Source: Salinisphaera sp. | GTDB lineage: Bacteria; Pseudomonadota; Gammaproteobacteria; Nevskiales; Salinisphaeraceae | Reading direction: 5' to 3' | DNA: 64,000 nt | NCBI RefSeq assembly: GCF_002729955.1 | Contig: NZ_PBYA01000027.1 | Coordinates: 1 to 64,000, forward strand | Shown here: positions 19,216 through 27,051 of the stretch, in pieces | Layout: the number at the start of each line of letters is the position of its first letter | Numbering within the stretch: the stretch's first letter is position 1 | The notes under the pieces: generated by a model | What the model saw: only the letters and a program-made list of their open reading frames with translations | The model's database searches: none | Told to the model about the DNA's origin: nothing | Made by a program: the position numbers and the translations under genes

Positions 19216-20328
19216 CTAGATCACGCGTTGGTAGAGATGGGCGGTATGCGCGGCGAGCTGCGGCCAGCCCTGTTCGCCGTCCTGCGCGCGGGCAACGTTC
19301 TGCCTTACGGCCTCAAGCGCGTCCGGGCGTGCCTTCAAATCCGCGAGGCGGTCTGCCAGTGTCTCGGCATCCACCGGCGCGAGCAGAAAACCCGTGCGTT
19401 CATCGTCGATGACCTCGGCCAGGCCGCCGATATCGCTTGCCAAGACCGCGCAGCGATAGGTCAACGCCAGCATGAGCACGCCCGATTGATCGATACGCCG
19501 ATAGGGCAACACCACGAGATCGGCTGCGGCGAAATAGCGGGCGGTGGTGTCGTCATCCACCCGGCTCAGATCGGCGGTCACGTCATCGCGGTCGGCAAGC
19601 AGACGCCGGCCTTCGCCGAACGTATCTTCGCCGGCCACGATCAGGTGCATGTCCGGGTCTGCGGTGCGATCCAGTGCGGACAACAGCAGATCCAGCCCCT
19701 TGTAAGGCCGAATCCGGCCGAACAGCAGCATCAGAAAGGTATCGTCGTCCACGCCGAGCGCTTCGCGGGCGGCAGAACGCGCCGGCGCCGGCGCCGCGCC
19801 CAGGGTGAGTGGACCGTGGGCAATCACGTGCACCTTGTCGCTGCGTACGTCGAGCTCGTCCACCAGCGTGCTCGCCGTGAAACGGGTATGGGCAATCACC
19901 GCATCCACATGGCGATAGATGCGTCGGAACAACACCGCATCAAAACGGGTGCTCTCATGCGGCAGGCTGTTGTGAGCGGTCCAGACCAGGCGCGCGCCGC
20001 GCAGGCGTGCGATCAGCAGCAGCGGCCAGTCGAGCAACGGCTGATGGAGTGCCTGTACGTGAAATACCTGCGGTCGCTCCTGCCAGATACGCTTGGCGGT
20101 ACGTACCAGCGCCTTGGCATGGGCGCTCAGGCGCTGCCAGCGATTGCGCTTGGCGCGGGCCGCCGGGTAGCAGCGGGCGATCGTACAGTTCGCGGCCTCG
20201 GCATAGGCAAAATCCGCGCGCACGATCAGGCACAGGCGCTCGATGTCGTCGCGGGCCGCGAGCGCGCGGGCCAGTTCGGCCACATATTCGGCCGGCCAGG
20301 GGGCATGGATGACAACGCGCATGGACAC
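19216..20328 (-). CDS. Glycosyltransferase family 4
   Basis: A 370-residue GT-B-fold transferase. Visible motifs are WTAHNSLPHESTRFD and AHTRFTAS in the N-terminal half, and LLFGRIRPYKGLDLLLSAL, VLPYRRIDQSGVLMLAL and SDIGGLAEVI in the donor-binding half. The GTG at 20328 follows GAGGG by 5 bases; an ATG two codons later (20322) is the alternative. It sits one base below the stop of the BNR-protein gene in the same leftward operon and should add a sugar to the repeat unit. The specificity is unknown. Confidence 0.87.
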   Translation of the reverse strand: MSMRVVIHAPWPAEYVAELARALAARDDIERLCLIVRADFAYAEAANCTIARCYPAARAKRNRWQRLSAHAKALVRTAKRIWQERPQVFHVQALHQPLLDWPLLLIARLRGARLVWTAHNSLPHESTRFDAVLFRRIYRHVDAVIAHTRFTASTLVDELDVRSDKVHVIAHGPLTLGAAPAPARSAAREALGVDDDTFLMLLFGRIRPYKGLDLLLSALDRTADPDMHLIVAGEDTFGEGRRLLADRDDVTADLSRVDDDTTARYFAAADLVVLPYRRIDQSGVLMLALTYRCAVLASDIGGLAEVIDDERTGFLLAPVDAETLADRLADLKARPDALEAVRQNVARAQDGEQGWPQLAAHTAHLYQRVI

Positions 20329-20329
20329 G

Positions 20330-21757
20330 CTAGCCCTCGCTCAGCCGCAGGACGGTGACGCGGTCGTCGCGGCAACGGCCGTTATCCAGCACGTTGGCAT
20401 GGATATAGAACGCCGCGCCGCTGTCGGCCGGGGCCGGTATCGCGCGGGTATGGCATAGCGCGGTACCGCGCTTGGCGTCGCCCGTGTAGACGGTCTGCCA
20501 GGCGCCGGTGGGGCGACCATCGGCCTCAACCGGCCGGCGCAGCACCGTCAGCCCGGTCGCGAACGCCCATTCGTGGCCGTTGTCGTCATAGTGCGTTTCG
20601 AAGGCCTGGCGGGGCACTGGCTCGGGGTCCGACCATTGGCCGTCGTCCAGGCGGCTGCGATAACGCGGTCCGTGCACCGACTGCAGCGAGACCACCGGGT
20701 GGCCGTCCGCGCTCACGCTGATACGGGCCGGGCTGTAGAGGCCGTCGGGCGCGAGTCGGGCGATCCGTTCGGGCGCGACCCGGCTGGCCGCGGCCAGATC
20801 GATCGGCAGCTGATAGCGTTCGCCGGCGGCGTTGTAGGCCGTATCGCGCGCCGGTGGTAGATAGGCGTAGCTGGCAAAGTTCTGATCGACGCCCGAATCG
20901 CCACGCCGCCACAGCCAGGCCACGTGCATGCCGTTGTCGGCATCAAAGGCCAGTCGCATCTGATAGACCCACCAGCCGGGTTCGCTGATGAAGGGGCGGC
21001 TGATGTATTCCGAGCGGCCCGGGGGCAGCTTGATGTCCTTGCCGTCGGCGCGCACCTCGCCGCCGATCGGCTGCCAGCTGCGGCTGGCCTCGTCGTAGCG
21101 GGCCAGCCCGCCCGAAAACAGCCGCTGCGACCAGGTGCGTGCCGGGCGCACCGCGTAGCGATAGGTCACGTAGAGCTGGCCGTCGCGATCGTTGAAGAAC
21201 GACGGATAGGTGATCTGAGTGCCGGGAATGGCCGCCGTGCCGGGCGCCGGGAATTCCACCCGCCGGTTCTGGCTGCCCCAACGGGCTTTCCGGGATACAC
21301 GCTGGCCGCGGAAGACGAAGCGATCGATCGATTCGGGGGCGGCCGATACGGAATACTGCCAGGGCAGGTTATGCATATCGTAGGCCACATGCACGAAGCC
21401 TTTACGGTCGAGGCCGATGGAGGCCGCGGTGTGATAGGGATCGTTGGCGGTATCCCCGTCGAGCAGGTGCGACTGCCATTCCCAGTCCCCGTCGCCGCCC
21501 CGTACGCCCTTGCGTACCACCGTATGAAAGCCAAAACCATGGGTCGGCACCGGGCGCGGCCCCGGCTCGACGTTGACCGTATAGACGCTGTCGTCCGTAG
21601 CAGCGATGGGCGTGGCGAAGACGCTGGCATTGGCCGCGGCGACCGGAATCGCAGGGAGCACGACCTCGGCGCGAACGGCGGCAGCGGCCGCGCTCGCGGC
21701 CGCGAGCAACAGGCCTGCGAGCAGGCCGTATGAAATCAACGCTCTGGGCGCGCTCAT
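20330..21757 (-). CDS. Secreted BNR-4 repeat protein, possible exopolysaccharide lyase
   Basis: A 475-residue protein with an N-terminal signal-like segment (LLAGLLLAAASAAAAAV) and beta-propeller sequence. The run around LDGDTANDPYHTAASIGLD, KGFVHVAYDMHNLP and GMHVAWLWR resembles the BNR-4 family, whose relatives include PL24/PL25-type polysaccharide lyases. It is probably periplasmic or exported. In an exopolysaccharide operon it may trim, release or clear polymer, or simply bind it. The start overlaps the ligase-like gene by 4 bases, so the two are coupled. Family assignment is moderate; enzymatic activity is inference. Confidence 0.7.
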   Translation of the reverse strand: MSAPRALISYGLLAGLLLAAASAAAAAVRAEVVLPAIPVAAANASVFATPIAATDDSVYTVNVEPGPRPVPTHGFGFHTVVRKGVRGGDGDWEWQSHLLDGDTANDPYHTAASIGLDRKGFVHVAYDMHNLPWQYSVSAAPESIDRFVFRGQRVSRKARWGSQNRRVEFPAPGTAAIPGTQITYPSFFNDRDGQLYVTYRYAVRPARTWSQRLFSGGLARYDEASRSWQPIGGEVRADGKDIKLPPGRSEYISRPFISEPGWWVYQMRLAFDADNGMHVAWLWRRGDSGVDQNFASYAYLPPARDTAYNAAGERYQLPIDLAAASRVAPERIARLAPDGLYSPARISVSADGHPVVSLQSVHGPRYRSRLDDGQWSDPEPVPRQAFETHYDDNGHEWAFATGLTVLRRPVEADGRPTGAWQTVYTGDAKRGTALCHTRAIPAPADSGAAFYIHANVLDNGRCRDDRVTVLRLSEG

Positions 21758-23052
21758 CGTGCTTGCTCCGACGGCTCGACGGCACGCAGACGCGCAAGCG
21801 CCAGGCTGGCGTGAATCGAGAGTAAAAACAGAAAATGGATGGGCCGGAACAGGGTGGACTCGGCGATATTGGTGATCGCAAGGAACACCATGAAGGCAAT
21901 CAGCCAGGTCGCTTCGGCGCGCCAGCGCGGCACCAAAAGCAGACCACGCCGAACCGTGTTCACGCAGAAACCCAGGGTGATCAGCAGCCCAGGAATGCCC
22001 AGCTCGTTGGCAACGTCCAGATAGCCGTTATGGGCCTGCCAAAGACCGCCGTAGAGATTCTGGGTCACCCAGGGCGCGGGTCCGCCCGCGCCCAGCCAGA
22101 AGGCCTGAAAACCCGTGCCCAACCAGGGGTGCTGAACGACTTCGGCATACACCAGCCGCCAGATTTCCAGACGCCCGGTAAAGGTCACATCGCGGCCCAC
22201 GGCGGTGGCGACCGGGCTCACCAGCTCGCCCCAGGTCGGTATGCCGTGGCCGACCAGAATGACGAACGACAGACTCACCGCGATCGCGGCCAGCGCGAGC
22301 ACACCGCTCAAGGCCACGCGCCGCAACGATACGATCGGTCGAAAGAACAGCCATAGCGGCGGCAGCACCGCCAGCACGCAGAGCAGGGCGGTGGCGTTGC
22401 GCGCCATGATCAGGGTGAGCGCCGCGATCGCCGTCCAGGCCAGCGCCGGCAGGGCACGCACTTCGCCAATGGCCAGTCCGTGCATCCAGAGCACCATCAT
22501 CAGGCCGGCGGCCATGCCGAGATGATTCTTGCTGCGCGCGATGCCGGTCCAGGCGTTGTCGTAGCCGGCGACACGGGCGATATCCGGCATCAGGAACACG
22601 GCCGCAATCGAGGCCAGGACGAGGGCACTGATGCACGCCCGGCTATGGCGGCGCAGGCGCTCCGGCCGCCAGGACGCGACCTGAAAGGCCAGAGCAATGA
22701 GAACCGTGCCGACGAGCAATACCAGCTTGCGTACGGTGGCGGCGGGGTAGTCCGACCAGGCCAAGCTGAGAATGGCCCAGCCCAGAAACAGCGCCAGCCA
22801 GGGGTCGATCTGGCGGGCGACCTGCAGTGCCACGCCCCGCCTGAGCCAGATGATCAGCGCGCTGAGCAGGAACGGCGGCATCCACTGCATGCGGCGTACG
22901 AACGACCCCTGCTGCGCGTTTTGCAGCGCGGTGTCGCGCGCCCAGTCCAGACCGTCGGGCAACAGGGCGAAGGCCAGTGTCGCCCAGAACAAGGCAAGGA
23001 GCAGCCAGGCAAAGCGTCGATCGTCGGTCGCCGGCAGCGGCACGGGTTTCAA
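21754..23052 (-). CDS. O-antigen ligase/Wzy-like polysaccharide membrane protein
   Basis: A 432-residue polytopic membrane protein with about 11-12 hydrophobic segments and a large periplasmic loop near residues 280-340. The loop holds GTGFQAFWLG and LWQAHNGYLDVANELGIPG; the HNGYLD signature is typical of O-antigen ligase/polymerase (WaaL/Wzy) family proteins. In this locus polymerisation of flipped repeat units is the likely job, since no other Wzy candidate is present. It overlaps both neighbours by 4 bases. Ligase and polymerase cannot be told apart by sequence alone. Confidence 0.85.
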   Translation of the reverse strand: MKPVPLPATDDRRFAWLLLALFWATLAFALLPDGLDWARDTALQNAQQGSFVRRMQWMPPFLLSALIIWLRRGVALQVARQIDPWLALFLGWAILSLAWSDYPAATVRKLVLLVGTVLIALAFQVASWRPERLRRHSRACISALVLASIAAVFLMPDIARVAGYDNAWTGIARSKNHLGMAAGLMMVLWMHGLAIGEVRALPALAWTAIAALTLIMARNATALLCVLAVLPPLWLFFRPIVSLRRVALSGVLALAAIAVSLSFVILVGHGIPTWGELVSPVATAVGRDVTFTGRLEIWRLVYAEVVQHPWLGTGFQAFWLGAGGPAPWVTQNLYGGLWQAHNGYLDVANELGIPGLLITLGFCVNTVRRGLLLVPRWRAEATWLIAFMVFLAITNIAESTLFRPIHFLFLLSIHASLALARLRAVEPSEQAR

Positions 23053-23660
23053 CGGTCGGTGAGCACGGCGCCCAATAGCGCGGCGCCGCTTTCACGCAAG
23101 CCGTCGGTCAACTGACGCAGCCGGTGCAGCGGTGTGACGTTACGCTCGACAACGAGCAGCGCCCCGTCGCTGACGCCGGCCGCCGAGATCGCATCCAGAT
23201 CCTCGGGGTGGTCAGCCGTGTCGATCACCACGAACTCGTAGTCCTGGCGCAGACGCGCCACGAACTGGCCGAACCGGCCCGGCGCTTCGACCAGCGTTTC
23301 CGCCAGCGATGGCTGGGTATCCGTAGCGCGCATGACGGTGAGTCCCGGTACCGCGGCGATATCCGCCATGCCGGTATCGGCGAGGCCGAACAGTTCCTGT
23401 TGGCGCGCGCGCTGGCGGGCGGCGTCGATCAGTGCCGTCGGCTCGCCGGAACGGGCAAGCAGTACGGCCAGATTGGCTGCCACCGCGCTGCGATCCCGAT
23501 GCGCCCCGCAGCCGACCACGGCCAGGCATCGAGCGTGGGCGTCGCCGAGAGCGATACGGGCAAGCGTGGCGCGCAGCGTATCCGCCTTGGGCGAATGCGG
23601 CGCATGCGCGGCGAATACGTCCGCGTGAATTCGCGATGCGGTTTGTGGCGCCTGATTCAT
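23049..23660 (-). CDS. CpsD/EpsG-like P-loop protein with degenerate ATP site
   Basis: A 203-residue protein placed where a BY-kinase normally follows the Wzz-like gene. It keeps the general fold (VAANLAVLLARSG, FVVIDTADH as Walker B). The Walker A region reads GCGAHRDRSAVAANLA, so the invariant Lys is Arg and the GEGK segment is lost. The Walker A-prime LIDADLR segment reads LIDAARQR. There is no C-terminal tyrosine cluster for autophosphorylation. It overlaps the Wzz-like and ligase-like genes by 4 bases each. It is probably a non-kinase regulatory partner of the chain-length protein; loss of activity is inferred from residues only. Confidence 0.75.
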   Translation of the reverse strand: MNQAPQTASRIHADVFAAHAPHSPKADTLRATLARIALGDAHARCLAVVGCGAHRDRSAVAANLAVLLARSGEPTALIDAARQRARQQELFGLADTGMADIAAVPGLTVMRATDTQPSLAETLVEAPGRFGQFVARLRQDYEFVVIDTADHPEDLDAISAAGVSDGALLVVERNVTPLHRLRQLTDGLRESGAALLGAVLTDR

Positions 23661-25069
23661 CGGCTGCCTCCGAGATCGAGTTCGCCGAGGACCGGCAGTT
23701 CCAGCTCGCGTTCGATGTCTTCAGGATGGCGAACGCGGCGATCGCGCAGTTCCTGGAGCAGGGCGATCAGCGTTCCAACGATCGCGCCCAGAACCAGCGC
23801 GACGGCGAGCTTGCGCTTGAAGCTCAGGCCGGCCGTGTTGGTGGGCGGGCTGGCCCGGGTGATCACCGAGACGTTCTGGGCGGTCAACTCGCTGCCGCCC
23901 AGGACCTGGTCGTAGCTCGACAGGGCGGCTTCATAGACCTGGGATGCGCTATCCAGACGTCGGCGATAGCTGTCGAGCTGGCTGCGCTTGGCCTGTTTGT
24001 CCATGACCTCGGCACGCGCGGCGTCGTAGGTTTCGCGCAGGGCGTTCACTTCGGCGCCGGCCGCCTGCACATTTTGCCGCGCGGCGGCGAGATAGGCATC
24101 GATCTCGTCGGCGAGGCGGCTGCGAACCGTGGCGATCTGGCCGTCGATGGCCCGAATTCGCGGATGGTTCGGGCCCAGCGATTCGGCCACGTCGGCCCGC
24201 TCGGCCTGGAATTCCACCAGCCGGTTCTTGAGCGTCTGCACAACGTTGCTATCCAGAATATCGGCCTGTGCGACCACCGGCTGGCCGCTTGAGCGCGCCG
24301 CGTTGATCTGCTCCACTTCGGCCTGGGCCGCCTGCAACCGGGCCTGGGCGGCGTTGAGCCGCGTGCCGAGATCGTTGAGGCGACTGGTTTCCACGCCCTC
24401 GGCGGCGCTCGAGTCGATCACGTCGAAACGCTGGCGTGCATCCGTGAGTTCGTCCTGGGCCTCGTCGACCTTGGCCCGCAGGCCGTCGAGAAAGGTCGAA
24501 TACTGGCCCAGGCGCTGGCGGGCCGGGTCGGTCGCCATGGTCTCGCTGGCCTTCATGTACTGGTCGATCACGGCATTGACGATGGCGGCACTGCGCTGGG
24601 GATCATCGCCGCGATAGGACAGCACGAGAAGCTGGCTGACCTGGCCGGCACGCACCTGGACCTGCTCGCTGAGTTTGGAGGCCAGCCGCTGGCGCAGGGT
24701 GCCTTCACCGCCGTCGCCGTCGACTTCGGCGCTGAATTCGGGATCCTCGGCCAGGCCGAGCTGATCGACCACGCCGAGCATGACGTTCTGGCTGGTCATC
24801 AGATCGATCTGGGTCGCGCGATAGCTATCCGCGAGTGCGGTCGATCGGGCCTGGCCGGTGACCGGGTCGAGACTGGGGAACTCGATGACGAGTGATGCGC
24901 GGGCCTCATAGCTTTTCATCAGCAGAGCGGCAATCAGGGCAAGCACCACGAACACCGCGACGGCCGCCGCCACGGTGCGCCAGCGTGCGTACAGCGCGCG
25001 TACGATCTGGCCGACGGTCGGTGTGGCCCGCATGCCCGGAATCAGCGGGCGATCGATGGCTGTGCTCAA
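23657..25069 (-). CDS. Wzz-family chain-length determinant protein (PCP-2/EpsF type)
   Basis: A 470-residue inner-membrane polysaccharide co-polymerase. A first membrane segment lies near residues 33-53, followed by a long periplasmic region predicted as coiled coil (residues about 170-390, many heptads such as ARLQAAQAEVEQINAARSS) and a second membrane segment near 430-450. The cytoplasmic tail ends RHPEDIERELELPVLGELD, the usual junction to a BY-kinase domain, here encoded by the separate downstream gene. It sets polymer length and links the polymerase to the outer-membrane exporter encoded immediately upstream. Both ends overlap neighbours by 4 bases. Confidence 0.9.
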   Translation of the reverse strand: MSTAIDRPLIPGMRATPTVGQIVRALYARWRTVAAAVAVFVVLALIAALLMKSYEARASLVIEFPSLDPVTGQARSTALADSYRATQIDLMTSQNVMLGVVDQLGLAEDPEFSAEVDGDGGEGTLRQRLASKLSEQVQVRAGQVSQLLVLSYRGDDPQRSAAIVNAVIDQYMKASETMATDPARQRLGQYSTFLDGLRAKVDEAQDELTDARQRFDVIDSSAAEGVETSRLNDLGTRLNAAQARLQAAQAEVEQINAARSSGQPVVAQADILDSNVVQTLKNRLVEFQAERADVAESLGPNHPRIRAIDGQIATVRSRLADEIDAYLAAARQNVQAAGAEVNALRETYDAARAEVMDKQAKRSQLDSYRRRLDSASQVYEAALSSYDQVLGGSELTAQNVSVITRASPPTNTAGLSFKRKLAVALVLGAIVGTLIALLQELRDRRVRHPEDIERELELPVLGELDLGGSR

Positions 25070-26007
25070 AAGAAGCGCTCCTTGACGAAGATCACGTCGT
25101 CCGGCTGTACCGGCGTGGTCGGTAGCGCATCCACCTCGTGCACCGCGCCGTCGGGCGACTTGCGATGGATGGTGAAGCGCGAGTTGGAGCCGCGATCGGT
25201 CAAACCGCCGCCGGTCGAGATTGCCTGCATGACGGTCATGCCGGGCTGGATGGCATAGGCGTCGGGGCGCTGTACCTGACCGTAGATATAGAACAGCGGC
25301 GCCTCGGGCACGTAGATCGTGTCGCCGGCCTTGAGTACGTTGTCGCCAGCGCCGCTACCGGCCACCAGCGCATCGATATCCACGCGCTGGCGGGGCGCGT
25401 CGCCGCGGTGGATCAATACCACCGAGCGCGCGCCGCGGGCGGTGATGCCGCCGGCCTCGGCGAGCGCATCGAGCACGGTGGTACGGCTCGACAGCGAAAA
25501 TCGTCCCGGCTGGTTGACCGCCCCCAGCACCGCGACCTGCTGGCTGCGGTGCTCCACCAGGGTGAGGCTGATCTGCGGATCACGGAAATAACCCTGTTCG
25601 CGGTAGGCGGATTCGATCCGGGTCTGGGCCGCGTTGGGGGTAAGGTCGCCGATATCGACAGCGCCCAGCAGTGGGAGCGACAGCTCGCCATTGTCGGCAA
25701 TGAAGCCCTGGGTATTCATGTCCGGCTGGCCGAACATGCGCATTTCCACGATATCCCCGGGCCCGAGAACCACGCCCTGGGCGGCCTCGGCGTCGGTATC
25801 GCTTGCCGCAGGCAGCGGTGTGTTTGCGTTGGTCGGTACGGCGTCGGGTGACGTGGCCGGTTCGGACGGCGTCGACGAAGCCGCGGCGGGTACTGGCGCC
25901 CGGTCTGTTCCGTCGACTGTGGCCGGCGCGCTCGCGCAGCCTCCGAGCAGCATGGCCAAGGCAGCCACAGCCCCTACGATACGAATTTTCGTCAGCAAAG
26001 CGCCCAT
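25066..26007 (-). CDS. Polysaccharide export lipoprotein, Wza/EpsE-like
   Basis: A 313-residue protein with a lipoprotein signal (hydrophobic stretch then LLGGC, lipidated Cys near residue 24), a Thr/Pro/Ser-rich spacer, then the polysaccharide-export domain (LGPGDIVEMRMFGQPDMN, about residues 82-170) and two SLBB domains (about 175-225 and 258-305). It forms the outer-membrane export channel for the exopolysaccharide. It is the first gene of the leftward operon; the start follows GGGGGA by about 10 bases. It lacks the long C-terminal helix of E. coli Wza, as is common for shorter EpsE/KpsD-like exporters. Confidence 0.9.
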   Translation of the reverse strand: MGALLTKIRIVGAVAALAMLLGGCASAPATVDGTDRAPVPAAASSTPSEPATSPDAVPTNANTPLPAASDTDAEAAQGVVLGPGDIVEMRMFGQPDMNTQGFIADNGELSLPLLGAVDIGDLTPNAAQTRIESAYREQGYFRDPQISLTLVEHRSQQVAVLGAVNQPGRFSLSSRTTVLDALAEAGGITARGARSVVLIHRGDAPRQRVDIDALVAGSGAGDNVLKAGDTIYVPEAPLFYIYGQVQRPDAYAIQPGMTVMQAISTGGGLTDRGSNSRFTIHRKSPDGAVHEVDALPTTPVQPDDVIFVKERFF

Positions 26008-26042
26008 CCCGTGTTGTCCCCCGCGCTTAGTCTAGTGCAAAT

Positions 26043-26057
26043 GCCAAGCCCTTTGGC
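26043..26057. repeat. Inverted repeat GCCAA-N5-TTGGC, possible operator
   Basis: A perfect 5-base inverted repeat with 5-base centre lies about 40 bases upstream of the exopolysaccharide operon start and downstream of the candidate -10. A transcription factor binding here could block elongation or initiation. No regulator gene is adjacent, so the function is speculative. Confidence 0.3.
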
Positions 26058-26082
26058 GCGTGAAGACGTTACCGGCCGGGCA

Positions 26083-26088
26083 ATTATG
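26083..26088 (-). promoter_or_regulatory. Candidate -10 box for the exopolysaccharide operon
   Basis: On the minus strand this reads CATAAT, five of six to the sigma-70 -10 consensus, about 75 bases before the export-lipoprotein start. No good -35 lies 16-18 bases upstream, so the promoter may need an activator or the start may be elsewhere in the AT-rich gap. Confidence 0.35.
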
Positions 26089-26251
26089 TTCTGAATGCAT
26101 ATTCTTTAGAGGGCAGGCGATCGGGATGCACCCAGACTCGACCGCCCATCGAGTTGATCCAGCTATATAACAATCGGTAGTACCGGTATGCCGCCCGCCC
26201 TGGACGCCCCCACGCGTGCCCGCAGGAGTCCGCAACGCACGCGCCTGCGCC

Positions 26252-26280
26252 TCGACTGGGCCGTCGACAGCGCCTAGAAT
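26252..26280 (+). promoter_or_regulatory. Sigma-70 promoter for tRNA-Leu(UAA)
   Basis: TCGACT (26252-26257) and TAGAAT (26275-26280) are separated by exactly 17 bases. The expected start point is about 5 bases before the mature tRNA. No terminator with a clear U-run separates the tRNA from ccmA, so this promoter may also feed the ccm operon. Confidence 0.6.
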
Positions 26281-26291
26281 TCCGCGCTCGC

Positions 26292-26378
26292 GCCCGGATG
26301 GCGAAATTGGTAGACGCATGGGACTTAAAATCCCTTGTCCTTCGGGACGTGCCGGTTCGAGTCCGGCTCCGGGCACCA
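26292..26378 (+). tRNA. tRNA-Leu(UAA), CCA encoded
   Basis: An 87-base gene with a full cloverleaf including a long variable arm (TGTCCTTCGGGACG region), acceptor GCCCGGA pairing with TCCGGGC, T-loop TTCGAGT, and encoded CCA at the 3' end. The anticodon loop CTTAAAA gives anticodon TAA at 26326-26328. Length and variable arm are standard for leucine. Confidence 0.97.
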
Positions 26379-26412
26379 GTCAACGGCCGCAAGGCCTTTA
26401 TACAAGCGAGTT

Positions 26413-27051
26413 ATGAAGCGGCCGCGACTCGGCATTCGAAACCTGAGCTGCGGGCGCGGCGAGAAGGCTCTGTTCCAGGGCCTGGATATCAGCCTCGTGG
26501 GCGGCGAGGCCGCGCGCGTGCTGGGCGAAAACGGCGCCGGCAAGACCACGCTCCTGCGCACGCTCGGCGGTCTGCAGACGCCGTTGTCGGGCGAGATCGT
26601 CTGGGAGTCGGCGCAAAAGCGCGACGCGGATGACCCCGTTCTTCTAAAGGATGAGCTGTGTTTCGTCGGCCACGACAACGCACTCAACGCCGCGCTCACA
26701 CCGGTCGAGAATCTGGACGTGCTCATGCGTCTGTGCGGACGTCCGGTGGCCCAGCCGCGTATTCGCGAGACGCTGGCCGAACTCGGTTTGAAGCGTCTGG
26801 CGCACCGGCCCAGCGGCCGCCTCTCGGCCGGCCAGAAACGGCGTGTTTCGCTGGCGCGGCTTTGGCTGACCGATGCGCCACTGTGGCTGCTGGATGAACC
26901 GGCTTCGGCGCTGGATGTGGATTCGCGCGCGCTGCTGTGTGCACGGATGGCGGCCCATGTAGCCGCCGGCGGCATCGCGGTGTTCACCACCCACGAGACC
27001 CTGAACCTGGCCGACGTGCCAGTGCGCTCGATCGAGCTCACGCCATGCTGA
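26413..27051 (+). CDS. ccmA: Heme exporter ATP-binding protein CcmA
   Basis: A 212-residue ABC ATPase, the energy-supplying subunit of the CcmABCD complex that releases heme-loaded CcmE in System I cytochrome c maturation. Walker A is GENGAGKTT, the signature is SAGQKRR (the usual CcmA variant of LSGGQ) and Walker B is LWLLDEPASALD. The ATG at 26413 was chosen because the upstream frame runs through the tRNA gene. It begins only 34 bases after tRNA-Leu, with a small GGCC-GCAA-GGCC hairpin between, and overlaps ccmB by 7 bases. Confidence 0.95.
   Translation: MKRPRLGIRNLSCGRGEKALFQGLDISLVGGEAARVLGENGAGKTTLLRTLGGLQTPLSGEIVWESAQKRDADDPVLLKDELCFVGHDNALNAALTPVENLDVLMRLCGRPVAQPRIRETLAELGLKRLAHRPSGRLSAGQKRRVSLARLWLTDAPLWLLDEPASALDVDSRALLCARMAAHVAAGGIAVFTTHETLNLADVPVRSIELTPC

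Larger units (their letters stand above)
26008..26291. other. Intergenic control region between the exopolysaccharide operon and tRNA-Leu
   Basis: This 284-base gap separates divergent units and contains unusually AT-rich patches (around 26081-26107 and 26163-26175) in an otherwise GC-rich background. I see no convincing ORF. It must hold the leftward promoter of the ten-gene exopolysaccharide operon and the rightward tRNA promoter. A perfect 5-base-arm inverted repeat GCCAA-N5-TTGGC occurs at 26043-26057 close to the operon start. The site GAATGCATATTC at 26094-26105 has GAAT/ATTC arms. Confidence 0.6.

Noticed and set aside
26064-26070. Sigma-54 promoter upstream of the EPS operon (CTTGGCATTTGCA on the minus strand, about 26039-26055)
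   Set aside because: GG and GC elements are about 7 bases apart instead of the required 10-12 base geometry.
26381-26400. GGCC-GCAA-GGCC followed by TTTAT as a tRNA-Leu terminator
   Set aside because: The stem has only four pairs and the T tract is interrupted, so it is too weak to call a terminator.
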